From Baffinella frigidus (taxonomy: Eukaryota; Cryptophyceae; Cryptomonadales; Baffinellaceae): a stretch of DNA of 10,221 bases. Position numbers and translations under genes: made by a program. A model generated the notes under the pieces. The model saw only the letters and a program-made list of their open reading frames with translations. It had not been told where the DNA came from and searched no databases. This document shows, piece by piece, positions 1-5,358 of this stretch; position 1 is the first letter of the stretch; every line of letters starts with the position of its first letter. The stretch lies in the NCBI GenBank assembly GCA_026770585.1, contig MU646700.1:256758-266978 (forward strand). Direction: 5' to 3'.

Positions 1-18
1 CATGAACCCCCCCCTCAA

Positions 19-99
19 CCTCCCATGAGAAACCCTGAACCCTAAACCACACACCCTTCTGCACCCTACACCCTACACCCTAAACCCTACACCCTCAAC
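19..99 (+). repeat. Telomere-like CCCTAAA/CCCTACA repeats in intron
   Basis: Degenerate tandem 7-mers of the CCCTAAA/CCCTACA type run up to the acceptor of the first visible exon. They are plant-type telomere-like but interrupted, so this is not a telomere end. Confidence 0.85.
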
Positions 100-101
100 A
101 G

Positions 102-192
102 GGAAGGGTCGTTCTGGGAACCGCTGGGGTCAGTCAAGTGCAAGGACCCGTACGTTCTCAAGCTCTGCCTCAACTTCGACGCCAAACTCCAG
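102..192 (+). CDS. eEF3-like exon 1 (first in window)
   Basis: Acceptor CAACAG/GGAAGG. The first base completes a codon from an upstream exon outside the window, followed by 30 codons beginning EGSFWEPLGSVK and ending FDAKLQ. It corresponds to the region between the eEF3 chromodomain insert and the VRP.T.KEI helix. Similarity to the family is weaker here than in later exons. The frame is fixed by exon 2. The best donor is CAG/GCACGC, a GC rather than GT donor. Confidence 0.65.
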
Positions 193-2023
193 GCACGCAA
201 CCATACTTTCTTTATGTTGACGTGCCCAAACCCTAAACCCTACACCCTACACCCTACACCCTAAACCCGATAAACCCTAAACCCGATAAACCCTGAACCC
301 TGATACCTAATACCTACACCCTAATCCCGAAACAAATCAAAATAAATCAAAACGCACCACACTCTCTAACCCCTCGCGCGCTCTCCTGCAGGCGTTCCAG
401 TCAGGCGCGGAGGTGCGGCCCTGTACGGAGAAGGAGATCCTCAAGCATCTCGCCGACTTCGGTTCGAACCCGAAACCCGAAACTCTAAATGGTGGAATTT
501 ATTGGACACCCTAAACCCTGAACCTTCAACCCTAAACCCCAACCCTAATCCCTAAACCCTCAAATCTAAAACCTAAACCCTAAACCTTGACCCCAAAACC
601 CGAAACCCGAAATCCGAAACCCAAAACCTTGAACCCAAAACCCTAAAGCCGAACCCCTAAACCCAAAACCTTGAACCCTAAACACCAAACACCAAACCCC
701 AAACCCCAAACCCCAAACACCAAACCCCACACGAGGTATCTCGCACCGTCTGGTGCAGAGCGGCATCATCAAGGGCATTTCCTTGACCTTGCCTCTCTCA
801 AACCTGACTCCCTCTCTCAAAGTTCTCAAAGTTGACTACCCCCCCCCCCTCTTCTTATCGCCTGGGTTTCGACAGGTATCTCGCACCGTCTGGCGCAGAG
901 CGGGAGGATCAAGGGTATGTCTGGCGGGCAGAAGTGCCGCCTCGTTCTCGCCTCGGTCCTGAACCCTGCACCCGATACCCGATACCCGAAATCATAAACC
1001 ATAAACCACAAACCATAAACCATAAACCATAAACCTTGAACCCTAAACCCTAAATCCCAAACCCTAAATCCCAAACCCTAAATCCAAAATCCTAAATCAA
1101 AAACCATGAACGTCCCCCGATTCTGCAAACCCCCACCCCTAAACCCTACACCCTAATGCAGGCGGTGTGGAACAAGCCCCACTTGATCGCGCTCGACGAG
1201 CCGACCAACTACCTGGATAACGAGACCCTCAACGCCCTCACCGGCGCGCTCCAGCGGTTCAAGGGCGCGATCCTGGTCATCACTCACCACGCCCAGTTCT
1301 CCAACGACGTCACCAACGAGAAGTGGATGGTCGACCACGGCTCCGTCACCGTCACCCAGGTGCATACCCAACTTTGTTTGTGAAACGCAAAAGTTGACTC
1401 CGTTGAGTCAACACCCAGGTTAGTCAACACCCTCTCCCTTGAGCCTTTAGGTCCTTTAGGTTCTTCGAGCTCCCAACATAGGCGGACACCGGAACTGGTT
1501 CTGCAGCCGAGGTGCAGTCACCCTGAACCTAAATCCCAAACCTTACACCCGAAACCCGAGGCGGTAACGCATTGTACGGCGTATCTTCTCCTGACTGATA
1601 CTTCCTCCTGACCCCCCCACACCCGACACCCCAAACCCCAAACCAAACCCCACACACCCGACAACCCAAACCCCAAACACCAAACACCAAACACCAAACA
1701 CTTTGACACCAAACCCTAAACCCCAAACCCTCAACTCTACCCCGTGATCCCGTTTTGCTCAAAAGTTGACATTTTTGCTCAAACGTTGACTCCATTTAGT
1801 CAACGCCGAGGCCCAAGGTTGACACGCCTAACCCCCACACCCCAAACCCCAAACCCCAAACCCCAAACCCGAACCGCAGACTGCGAAGGAGGCGCGTCTG
1901 GCGCGCAACAACTCGCAGGACTCTCTGGCACGCTCCGACTCGCAGGAGTCGATGTCGCAATCGGAGAGCATGAACTCGCTGTCCGCGGCGCTGTCGAGCC
2001 AGAGCCTCTCGAAGGATGAGTAA
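102..2023 (+). CDS. Elongation factor 3 (eEF3)-type ABC-F ATPase, C-terminal part, six exons
   Basis: Spliced exons 102-192, 392-461, 876-955, 1162-1359, 1482-1511 and 1880-2023 give about 203 residues and end at TAA. The eEF3 family binds ribosomes and uses ATP to promote release of E-site tRNA during cytosolic translation. Seen here: a stretch with SG..VRP.TEKEI matching the part of eEF3 just before its second ABC signature; the signature MSGGQK (exon 3); Walker B with D-loop, LIALDEPTNYLD, and H-loop VITHH (exon 4). The join LVLAS/AVWNKPHL reproduces the family spacing exactly, which supports the splice sites. The N-terminus, Walker A and first ABC domain lie left of the window. The tail is Ser/Gln-rich, whereas yeast eEF3 ends in a Lys-rich tail. 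A related ABC-F protein (New1-like) is the main alternative. Introns are filled with CCCTAAA-like repeats. Confidence 0.85.
228..330 (+). repeat. Telomere-like repeats in eEF3-like intron 1
   Basis: CCCTAAACCCTACACCC-type units with CCCGATAAA variants fill the middle of the 199-bp intron (193-391). Confidence 0.85.
392..461 (+). CDS. eEF3-like exon 2
   Basis: Acceptor CTGCAG/GCG, donor TTCG/GTTCGA. It encodes AFQSGAEVRPCTEKEILKHL followed by ADF and one base of the next Gly codon. The pattern SG..VRP.T.KEI..HL..FG is characteristic of eEF3 just upstream of the second ABC signature. Phase 1 at its end matches the two-base start of exon 3. Confidence 0.8.
501..729 (+). repeat. Telomere-like repeats in eEF3-like intron 2
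   Basis: Long stretch of CCCTAAA, CCCGAAA, CCCAAAA and CCCCAAA units in the 414-bp intron 462-875. It accounts for the long reverse-strand frames rich in Gly, Phe, Val and Trp, which are not genes. The decayed exon copy follows it. Confidence 0.85.
736..782 (+). pseudogene. Decayed duplicate of eEF3-like exon 3
   Basis: About 47 bp, 140 bp upstream of exon 3, repeat its start with 7 differences. Like exon 3 it follows an AG (734-735). It would read ISHRLVQSGIIKGIS, but then diverges (TTGACCTTGCC...) before the SGGQK signature, and no GT donor follows closely. The conserved Arg of RIKG is replaced by Ile. It is best read as a partial tandem exon duplication that lost function. Alternative splicing cannot be excluded. 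Confidence 0.65.
876..955 (+). CDS. eEF3-like exon 3, ABC signature
   Basis: Acceptor TTCGACAG/GTATCTCG, donor GCCTCG/GTCCTG. It encodes ISHRLAQSGRIKGMSGGQK and then CRLVLAS. GMSGGQK is the ABC signature (C-loop) that contacts ATP across the dimer, and the HxRIKG lead-in is typical of eEF3. It ends in phase 0, as exon 4 requires. Confidence 0.85.
960..1156 (+). repeat. Telomere-like repeats in eEF3-like intron 3
   Basis: Units change along the intron from CCCGATA to ACCATAA to CCCTAAATCC, then CCCTACA near the acceptor. These local homogenised sub-blocks suggest slippage or short tandem expansion. Confidence 0.8.
1162..1359 (+). CDS. eEF3-like exon 4, Walker B and H-loop
   Basis: Acceptor AATGCAG/GCG, donor ACCCAG/GTGCAT. 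The 66 codons start AVWNKPHL and carry LIALDEPTNYLD (Walker B, catalytic Glu, D-loop) and LVITHHAQF (H-loop), then EKWMVDHGSVTV, the usual C-terminal strand of an ABC-F nucleotide-binding domain. This is the longest and most clearly coding exon in the window. Confidence 0.9.
1393..1412. repeat. GTTGACTC/GAGTCAAC hairpin in intron 4
   Basis: Perfect 8-bp inverted arms GTTGACTC and GAGTCAAC around the loop CGTT. Intron 4 (1360-1481) lacks telomere-like repeats and carries this hairpin plus another GTCAAC at 1423-1428. Confidence 0.8.
1482..1511 (+). CDS. eEF3-like exon 5, 30-bp micro-exon
   Basis: Acceptor ACATAG/GCG, donor GCCGAG/GTGCAG. Ten codons, ADTGTGSAAE, phase 0 on both sides. It has no domain and acts as a small flexible linker before the tail. 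The call rests on splice sites and phase, because exon 4 could not reach exon 6 through the intervening repeat without stops. Confidence 0.6.
1521..1740 (+). repeat. Telomere-like repeats in eEF3-like intron 5
   Basis: CCCCAAA, CACCAAA and CCCTAAA units occupy the first half of intron 1512-1879. A second short block of CCCCAAA units lies at about 1829-1872, directly before the acceptor. Confidence 0.8.
1785..1804. repeat. GTTGACT/AGTCAAC hairpin in intron 5
   Basis: Seven-bp perfect arms GTTGACT and AGTCAAC with a 6-nt loop. It is preceded by GTTGAC at 1765-1770 and followed by another at 1818-1823. Same motif as the hairpin in intron 4. Confidence 0.8.
1880..2023 (+). CDS. eEF3-like exon 6, Ser-rich tail and stop
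   Basis: Acceptor ACCGCAG/ACTGCG. The 47 codons run from TAKEARLARNNSQD through repeated SxSQ/SQE blocks to SLSKDE and TAA at 2021-2023. Base composition (GC-rich third positions) matches exons 2-4. The tail is low complexity and rich in Ser, so it may be phosphorylated (inference). It differs from the lysine-rich tail of fungal eEF3. Confidence 0.8.
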   Translation, partial: TAKEARLARNNSQDSLARSDSQESMSQSESMNSLSAALSSQSLSKDE

Positions 2024-2032
2024 TTAGATCGC

Positions 2033-2098
2033 TTTTGCAAAGTTGTTGTACAAACAACAGCTTTGTCAAAGTTGTTAGACAACAACTTTTGCAAAAGG
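2033..2098. repeat. Inverted repeat just after the eEF3-like stop codon
   Basis: The arm GCTTTTGCAAAGTTGTTGT is repeated in inverse (with one extra T) at about 2080-2098, starting ten bases after the stop. In mRNA it would form a long stem in the 3' UTR. A role in 3' processing is only inference; I see no clear polyadenylation signal nearby. Confidence 0.65.
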
Positions 2099-2168
2099 TT
2101 GTTGAGGGGTGAGTAGCGTGTGTCGCGGGTCAACGGTGAAGAGGTGTAGCGTGTTTCGCGTTTCAGTT

Positions 2169-2285
2169 AAACGCGAGTGGGTCGCGTTTTAGTAAACGCG
2201 AGTGGGTCACGACTGTCTCAAGGCTGAAACGCAAGGGGCTCGCGGCTGTCTAATGGCTGAAACGCAAGGGAGTCACGACTGACGC
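2169..2285. repeat. 33-bp tandem repeat
   Basis: Units starting AAACGCGAGTGGGTC or AAACGCAAGGG begin at 2169, 2194, 2227 and 2260. The last three are spaced exactly 33 bp and share the order AAACGC...CGACTGTCT...GGCTG. A short palindrome, ACACACATGTGTGT, follows at 2299-2312. No coding frame is supported. Confidence 0.75.
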
Positions 2286-2370
2286 GAGCCCACAAATCAC
2301 ACACATGTGTGTATCTCATTCTGTGGGTCCTTAACCCCATCCAGTACTCTGTGAAACGCTTTTCGAGAGT

Positions 2371-2490
2371 ACAGGGGTACCTCGCTCATAAGAAACCGCC
2401 CCCCCCTAGGACCCTACAGTAGGGCTATTCCTAGGGCCCTATGGTGGTCCTAGGGGGGGGGGCGGTTTCTTATGAGCGAGGTACCCCTGT
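2371..2490. mobile_element. MITE-like element, CAGGGG family, copy 1
   Basis: Near-perfect long terminal inverted repeats begin CAGGGGTACCTCGCTC and continue through ATAAGAAACCGCCCC. Excluding the flanking TA, the element is about 2372-2489 and sits between TA dinucleotides. A TA target duplication is typical of Tc1/mariner-related elements. There is no transposase, so it would be non-autonomous. The interior has GC-rich palindromes (CCTACAGTAGG, CCTAGGGCCCTA). Confidence 0.8.
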
Positions 2491-2684
2491 ACAGGACCTC
2501 CCTCGTCGTCCCTACTGACACCTAGCCTCCGTTGGGGGGAGGATAATGGTGGCCGAGTCGGTATCAATCAAGGCCCCTCTCATCCGCCACCAGCGAGTGA
2601 GATCAAGTCTCGTCCCCCCAGGCCTCCCACCCTGAGGCGGGCCCGTCCTCTCACCCCAAGGTGTCACACGGCGGGCCCGTCCTA
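2491..2684. other. Spacer between two CAGGGG elements, no gene seen
   Basis: It contains a 14-bp direct repeat GGCGGGCCCGTCCT at 2636-2649 and 2670-2683, the second ending at the left border of the next element. A reverse-strand frame is open here but shows no recognisable protein features. Confidence 0.5.
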
Positions 2685-2826
2685 CAGGGGTACCTCGCTC
2701 ATCAGAAACCAACCCCCCCTAGGTAACAAAACTGCTTTCCCCCCTGGGACCCTACAGAAGGCCTACGTCTGTGGCCCTATGGTGGTCCTAAGGGGGGGGC
2801 AGTTTTTTATGAGCGAGGTACCCCTG
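2685..2826. mobile_element. MITE-like element, CAGGGG family, copy 2
   Basis: Same TIRs as copy 1 (CAGGGGTACCTCGCTCAT / ATGAGCGAGGTACCCCTG) between TA dinucleotides. The left arm carries an extra stretch around AGGTAACAAAACTGC, possibly a small duplication because the right inner arm (GGGGGCAGTTTTTTATG) pairs with it rather than with the outer left arm. Confidence 0.8.
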
Positions 2827-2828
2827 TA

Positions 2829-3183
2829 GCCTCCGCCCTCCCAACGCACGAGGGGGGCATCGTACGCTGTTACTCGACATCTGGTTTACTCTCCAGCACA
2901 CCGGCAAGCAAACCATTTCCTTACCCACCCGGCAGGCACATAGGCCTACAAAACGCCCCCCCCCTAGGTTCTGGTTTTTTTCTAAGCTGTGTGGCATGCT
3001 GCTCACCTGCTGTTCAGGTAATAGATCGAACACGCGCCACCCAGTAGGGCAGTCACCTGTCGGACATGGGAGTTTCCCACTACATCGGAGTTCTTCACCG
3101 ACTCACAGCTCACAACTCCTGGAAAGCAGGAGCGAGATGAAGCGGGCAATATAACGAGCTTTGATCCGTGAGTAGCTTCCTCC
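2829..3183. other. Spacer, no confirmed gene
   Basis: Mixed unique-looking sequence with a short C-run near 2956-2964. On the reverse strand, about 3057-3118 has an open frame ending ...GNSHVRQ at a good donor (CAG/GTGACT). It could be a late exon of the RelA/SpoT-like gene, but homology and phase do not confirm this. Confidence 0.4.
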
Positions 3184-3271
3184 GGAATAAAACGAGTTTT
3201 ATAAAACGAGTTTTATTCCGCGAGGAATAAAACGAGTTTTATTCCGCGCTCGTTTTATTCCGCGAGCAGAT
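3184..3271. repeat. Palindromic AATAAAACGAGTTTTATT repeat
   Basis: GGAATAAAAC/GTTTTATTCC arms recur. A complete copy lies at 3224-3245, an expanded copy with a doubled centre just upstream, and an inverted half (CTCGTTTTATTCCGCG) downstream. Units are separated by CGCGAG. Confidence 0.75.
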
Positions 3272-3338
3272 TCCGCCACGCGATGTATCTGTCGTGTGAA
3301 CCGGACTGTTTGATGTCGTACACGCTCCTGAGATGTAC

Positions 3339-3552
3339 CTGCCCACTCGAGGCGGATCGATACCTCGATTTTAAACACGGGGAGGTGTGTAAGTTGGGCA
3401 GTGTGTAGTGACTTTCATCTGGTTGGTCACGTAACTCACGGATGAAACGTGAGTTACGTGACCAATTCCCATATTTGAACGAAACTTACTATCCAGTGCT
3501 GTAAAAATGGTCCAGTTTCAAATTGAGGTATCGACCCATCTCCAGTGGGCAG
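3339..3552. mobile_element. CTCGAG foldback element A
   Basis: Imperfect terminal inverted repeats of about 38 bp: left CTGCCCACTCGAGG...CGATACCTCGATTTTAAA, right the inverse with CGATACCTCAATTTGAAA. The centre is a perfect 18-bp stem, TTGGTCACGTAACTCACG at 3423-3440 and its inverse at 3448-3465, with loop GATGAAA. The subterminal order (TTTTAAAC, CGGGGAGGTGT, GTTGGGCAGTGTGTAGT) recurs in other members. No coding capacity. Confidence 0.75.
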
Positions 3553-3579
3553 TGTAGTAAAACCAGGCAGACGTGAATA

Positions 3580-3695
3580 CAGGGGTACCTCGCTCATAAG
3601 AACTGCTTCCTCCTACGACCCTACAGTGGGACTATGCCTAGGACACTATGGTGGTCCTAGGGGGGGGGGAGGTTCTTATGAGCGAGGTTCCCCTG
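3580..3695. mobile_element. MITE-like element, CAGGGG family, copy 3
   Basis: TIRs CAGGGGTACCTCGCTCATAA / TTATGAGCGAGGTTCCCCTG between TA dinucleotides, about 116 bp, with the interior close to copy 1. It lies 27 bp after foldback element A. Confidence 0.8.
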
Positions 3696-3710
3696 TAGGA
3701 AGAGAATTCA

Positions 3711-3985
3711 GTTTAGGGTTTAGGTTTCAGCAAAACAATCTCCAAATTCAGTCTCCACTGGACCCTGCTCCAGGAACACCTCGTTGAGGGTTTAGGGTTT
3801 AGGGTTGAGGGTTGAGGGCTTAGGATTTTGGGTTTATGGTTTAGGGCTTAAGGTTTAGGGTAAAGGGTTAAGGGTTAAGGGTTTAGGGCTTAGGGCTTAG
3901 GGTTTGGTGCGTAGGATTCAGGGTTTAGGTTTTAGGGTAAAGGGTTAAGGGTTTAGGGTTTAAGGTTTAGAGTATAGGGTTTAGG
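3711..3985 (-). repeat. Telomere-like TTTAGGG block
   Basis: TTTAGGG-type units (with TTAAGGG and TTGAGGG variants) at 3711-3729 and 3787-3985 flank a 56-bp non-repeat island. On the reverse strand the units read CCCTAAA. No exon could be confirmed in the island. Confidence 0.85.
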
Positions 3986-3986
3986 T

Positions 3987-4106
3987 CTGTGGGGATACCT
4001 CGCTCACAAGAAAACGCCCCCCTCCACCATAGTCCTACTGTTAGTTCGGAACTAACAGTCGGAACTAACAGGAGGAGGCGGTTTCTTGTGAGCAAGGTGA
4101 CCCTGA
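3987..4106. mobile_element. Degenerate CAGGGG-family element, copy 4
   Basis: Arms GGGGATACCTCGCTCACAAG and CTTGTGAGCAAGGTGACCCT are diverged versions of the family TIR. The interior holds the palindrome CTGTTAGTTCGGAACTAACAG split over two partial copies. The TA flanks are no longer clear. Confidence 0.6.
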
Positions 4107-4136
4107 ACCTGACGAAGAGCGGTTCCTTGCTAGACA

Positions 4137-4307
4137 TTCATAGACCAACGGACTGGGAACCGGGTAGGTAAGTCTACGGTATTGACTACGGTAGGCCGTA
4201 GAGCCCCCAGGCCCGGATTTCTCGTAGGAGCCCCCCCCATACCCCTACGGCCTACCGTAGTCAATGCCGAAAGCTCAATTACCCGGAATTCAGTCCGTTA
4301 GCCTATG
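4137..4307. mobile_element. CCTACGGTAGG foldback element 1
   Basis: Inner arms at 4178-4201 and 4245-4268 are 24 bp with one mismatch and centre on TTGACTACGGTAGGCCGTAG. Outer arms (AACGGACTG, CCGGGTA) pair again at about 4147-4168 and 4280-4300. The loop GTAGGAGCCCCC and the right arm closely match the element at 9508. Confidence 0.7.
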
Positions 4308-4411
4308 GACGTGTGGTCCCAGGGTTTCAGTTCAGCAATATCAAGAGTAACTACGGCATTTCGGGTCAGACGCAAAAGTCGCATTGTCCGTTCAAAGTTG
4401 TGATAAACCTG

Positions 4412-4429
4412 TTTGAGCACGTGCTCAAA
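4412..4429. repeat. 18-bp perfect palindrome
   Basis: TTTGAGCACGTGCTCAAA, with a further CCTGTTTGAGC just downstream. It contains the E-box/G-box-like core CACGTG. A regulatory role is not shown. Confidence 0.6.
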
Positions 4430-4444
4430 ACCTGTTTGAGCTGA

Positions 4445-4534
4445 CAGAGGTCATGCGGACTCTCTTATCTGTGCCGAGGCGGGCCTATACACAGTCGTGT
4501 AACGTCTATGGATAGGCCCGCCTCGGGACCTCTG
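4445..4534. repeat. Nested hairpin with CAGAGGTC ends
   Basis: Terminal 8-bp arms CAGAGGTC/GACCTCTG enclose a perfect 15-bp stem CCGAGGCGGGCCTAT (4474-4488) with its inverse at 4512-4526. The 90-bp unit looks like a small foldback element or a hairpin RNA-like structure. No target duplication is visible. Confidence 0.6.
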
Positions 4535-4651
4535 AGTGTACTTTAGGTCTAAAGTAGACCGCGAGATCTCAAGCACACAGTGGGCTTTGCAGGTCGGTCC
4601 ATTTATTTTCGTGGAACTACATCAGAATTGCATGGTACAAAGAGATCTCAT

Positions 4652-4853
4652 CCACTCGAGGCTGAGAAGAGGGAACATTTCAAAAGTGGGGTTGTTGAAT
4701 TTTACCAGTCACGGGCGGGTTCGATCACCTTGCCCGCGACAATCCGCTGGCAACGTGATCAAAGACAGATATTTGCGCGAAAATTACTACACATCGCCCA
4801 CGTGTAAAGGACCCCCCTGGTTTTAAAATACTGCCTCTTCTGGCCTCAAGCGT
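4652..4853. mobile_element. CTCGAG foldback element B
   Basis: Left end CCACTCGAGGCTGAGAAG, right end the inverse of CCACGCTTGAGGCCAGAAG, both continuing into a TTTTAAAA/TTTCAAAA box. The central stem is GATCACCTTGCC (4723-4734) with its inverse at 4749-4760, one mismatch. The right arm, including ATTACTACACAT, matches inverted parts of elements A and E. Confidence 0.65.
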
Positions 4854-4904
4854 GGCCACAGTGGAAGCCGAAAACGCTTCAAGGGAAAAGTTTATAGAGG
4901 TTCT

Positions 4905-5022
4905 GGTAGTAAGATTAGTCAATCCGACCAGCTATTTCTGGTCACGTTATCCAAACCCACGACGATTACTACACATATGTACAACGCGGTTTTAAATTGG
5001 GGGCTGCAGTTTTCTCGAGTGG
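4905..5022. mobile_element. CTCGAG foldback element C, partial
   Basis: The right half carries ATTACTACACATATGTACAA, CGGTTTTAAATTGGGGGC and CTCGAGTGG, in the same order as the right arm of element B. The centre has GACCAG/CTGGTC with TGGTCACGTTATCC. I could not find a clean left end. Confidence 0.45.
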
Positions 5023-5075
5023 TGGCACAAAAGAAAACACCAACTGGAAACTTTTTTATACCTCTGAGAGGAGGC

Positions 5076-5221
5076 CACTCGAGGTAATTTTCACACACGT
5101 ATCGGGGTTTGGTCACGTAACCCCAGAATATCTGTGGGTCACGTGACCAAACCCACCCGTGACTGGTACAAAACTCAACAACCCTACTTTTAAAATACAC
5201 TCCTTTCCAGCCTCGAGAGGA
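5076..5221. mobile_element. CTCGAG foldback element D
   Basis: Bounded by CCACTCGAGG (5076) and CCTCGAGAGG (5220). The central stem is 19 bp with one mismatch, at 5105-5123 and 5136-5154, built on GGTTTGGTCACGT. The right half is an inverted near-copy of the left half of element B (GTTGTTGA, TACCAGTCACGGG). The outer end lies 22 bp from the donor of the RelA/SpoT-like exon at 5244. Confidence 0.7.
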
Positions 5222-5243
5222 GGGGTCTCAAGCAGGCCGCCAC

Positions 5244-5358
5244 CTGAATCTCACAGATGTGCGTCTCCGAGACCCGACGGTTCCATGAGTCGAGAGGGAT
5301 GAACTTTGGCGATCCGTTTTGAACGACCCACCCGACTTCGACGTTGAGGGAAAGGTCC
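5244..5358 (-). CDS. RelA/SpoT-like gene exon, HICEIQ
   Basis: Acceptor GTGGCAG/GGACC, donor ATTCAG/GTGGCG. After one base, 38 codons run from DLSLNVEVGWVVQNG through PLDSWNRR to SETHICEIQ. RDLSLNV and CEIQ are the conserved strands around the catalytic Glu of RelA/SpoT-type nucleotidyltransferases. It ends in phase 0, so at least one more exon must follow below position 5243. Confidence 0.8.

Noticed and set aside
1-345. Chromosome end (telomere)
   Set aside because: The CCCTAAA units are degenerate, interrupted by coding exons, and occur in both orientations further right. They are interstitial.
461-472. GGTTCGAACCC resembling a tRNA B box
   Set aside because: It lies at an exon-intron border. 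No A box, acceptor stem or cloverleaf can be formed around it.
566-1074. Reverse-strand open frames rich in GFGVWGLGF-like peptide
   Set aside because: They are translations of the CCCTAAA/CCCCAAA repeats. The same happens at 1518-1795 and 1800-2133.
2169-2285. CRISPR-like array
   Set aside because: The 33-bp repeats are tandem without unique spacers, in a eukaryotic genome.
3545-3787. Open frame across CAGGGG element copy 3
   Set aside because: It reads through both TIRs of a non-coding element. No domain is present, and similar peptides would arise from every copy.
4536-4826. Overlapping forward frames of 75-96 codons
   Set aside because: They cover foldback element B and have no coding features or supported splice sites.
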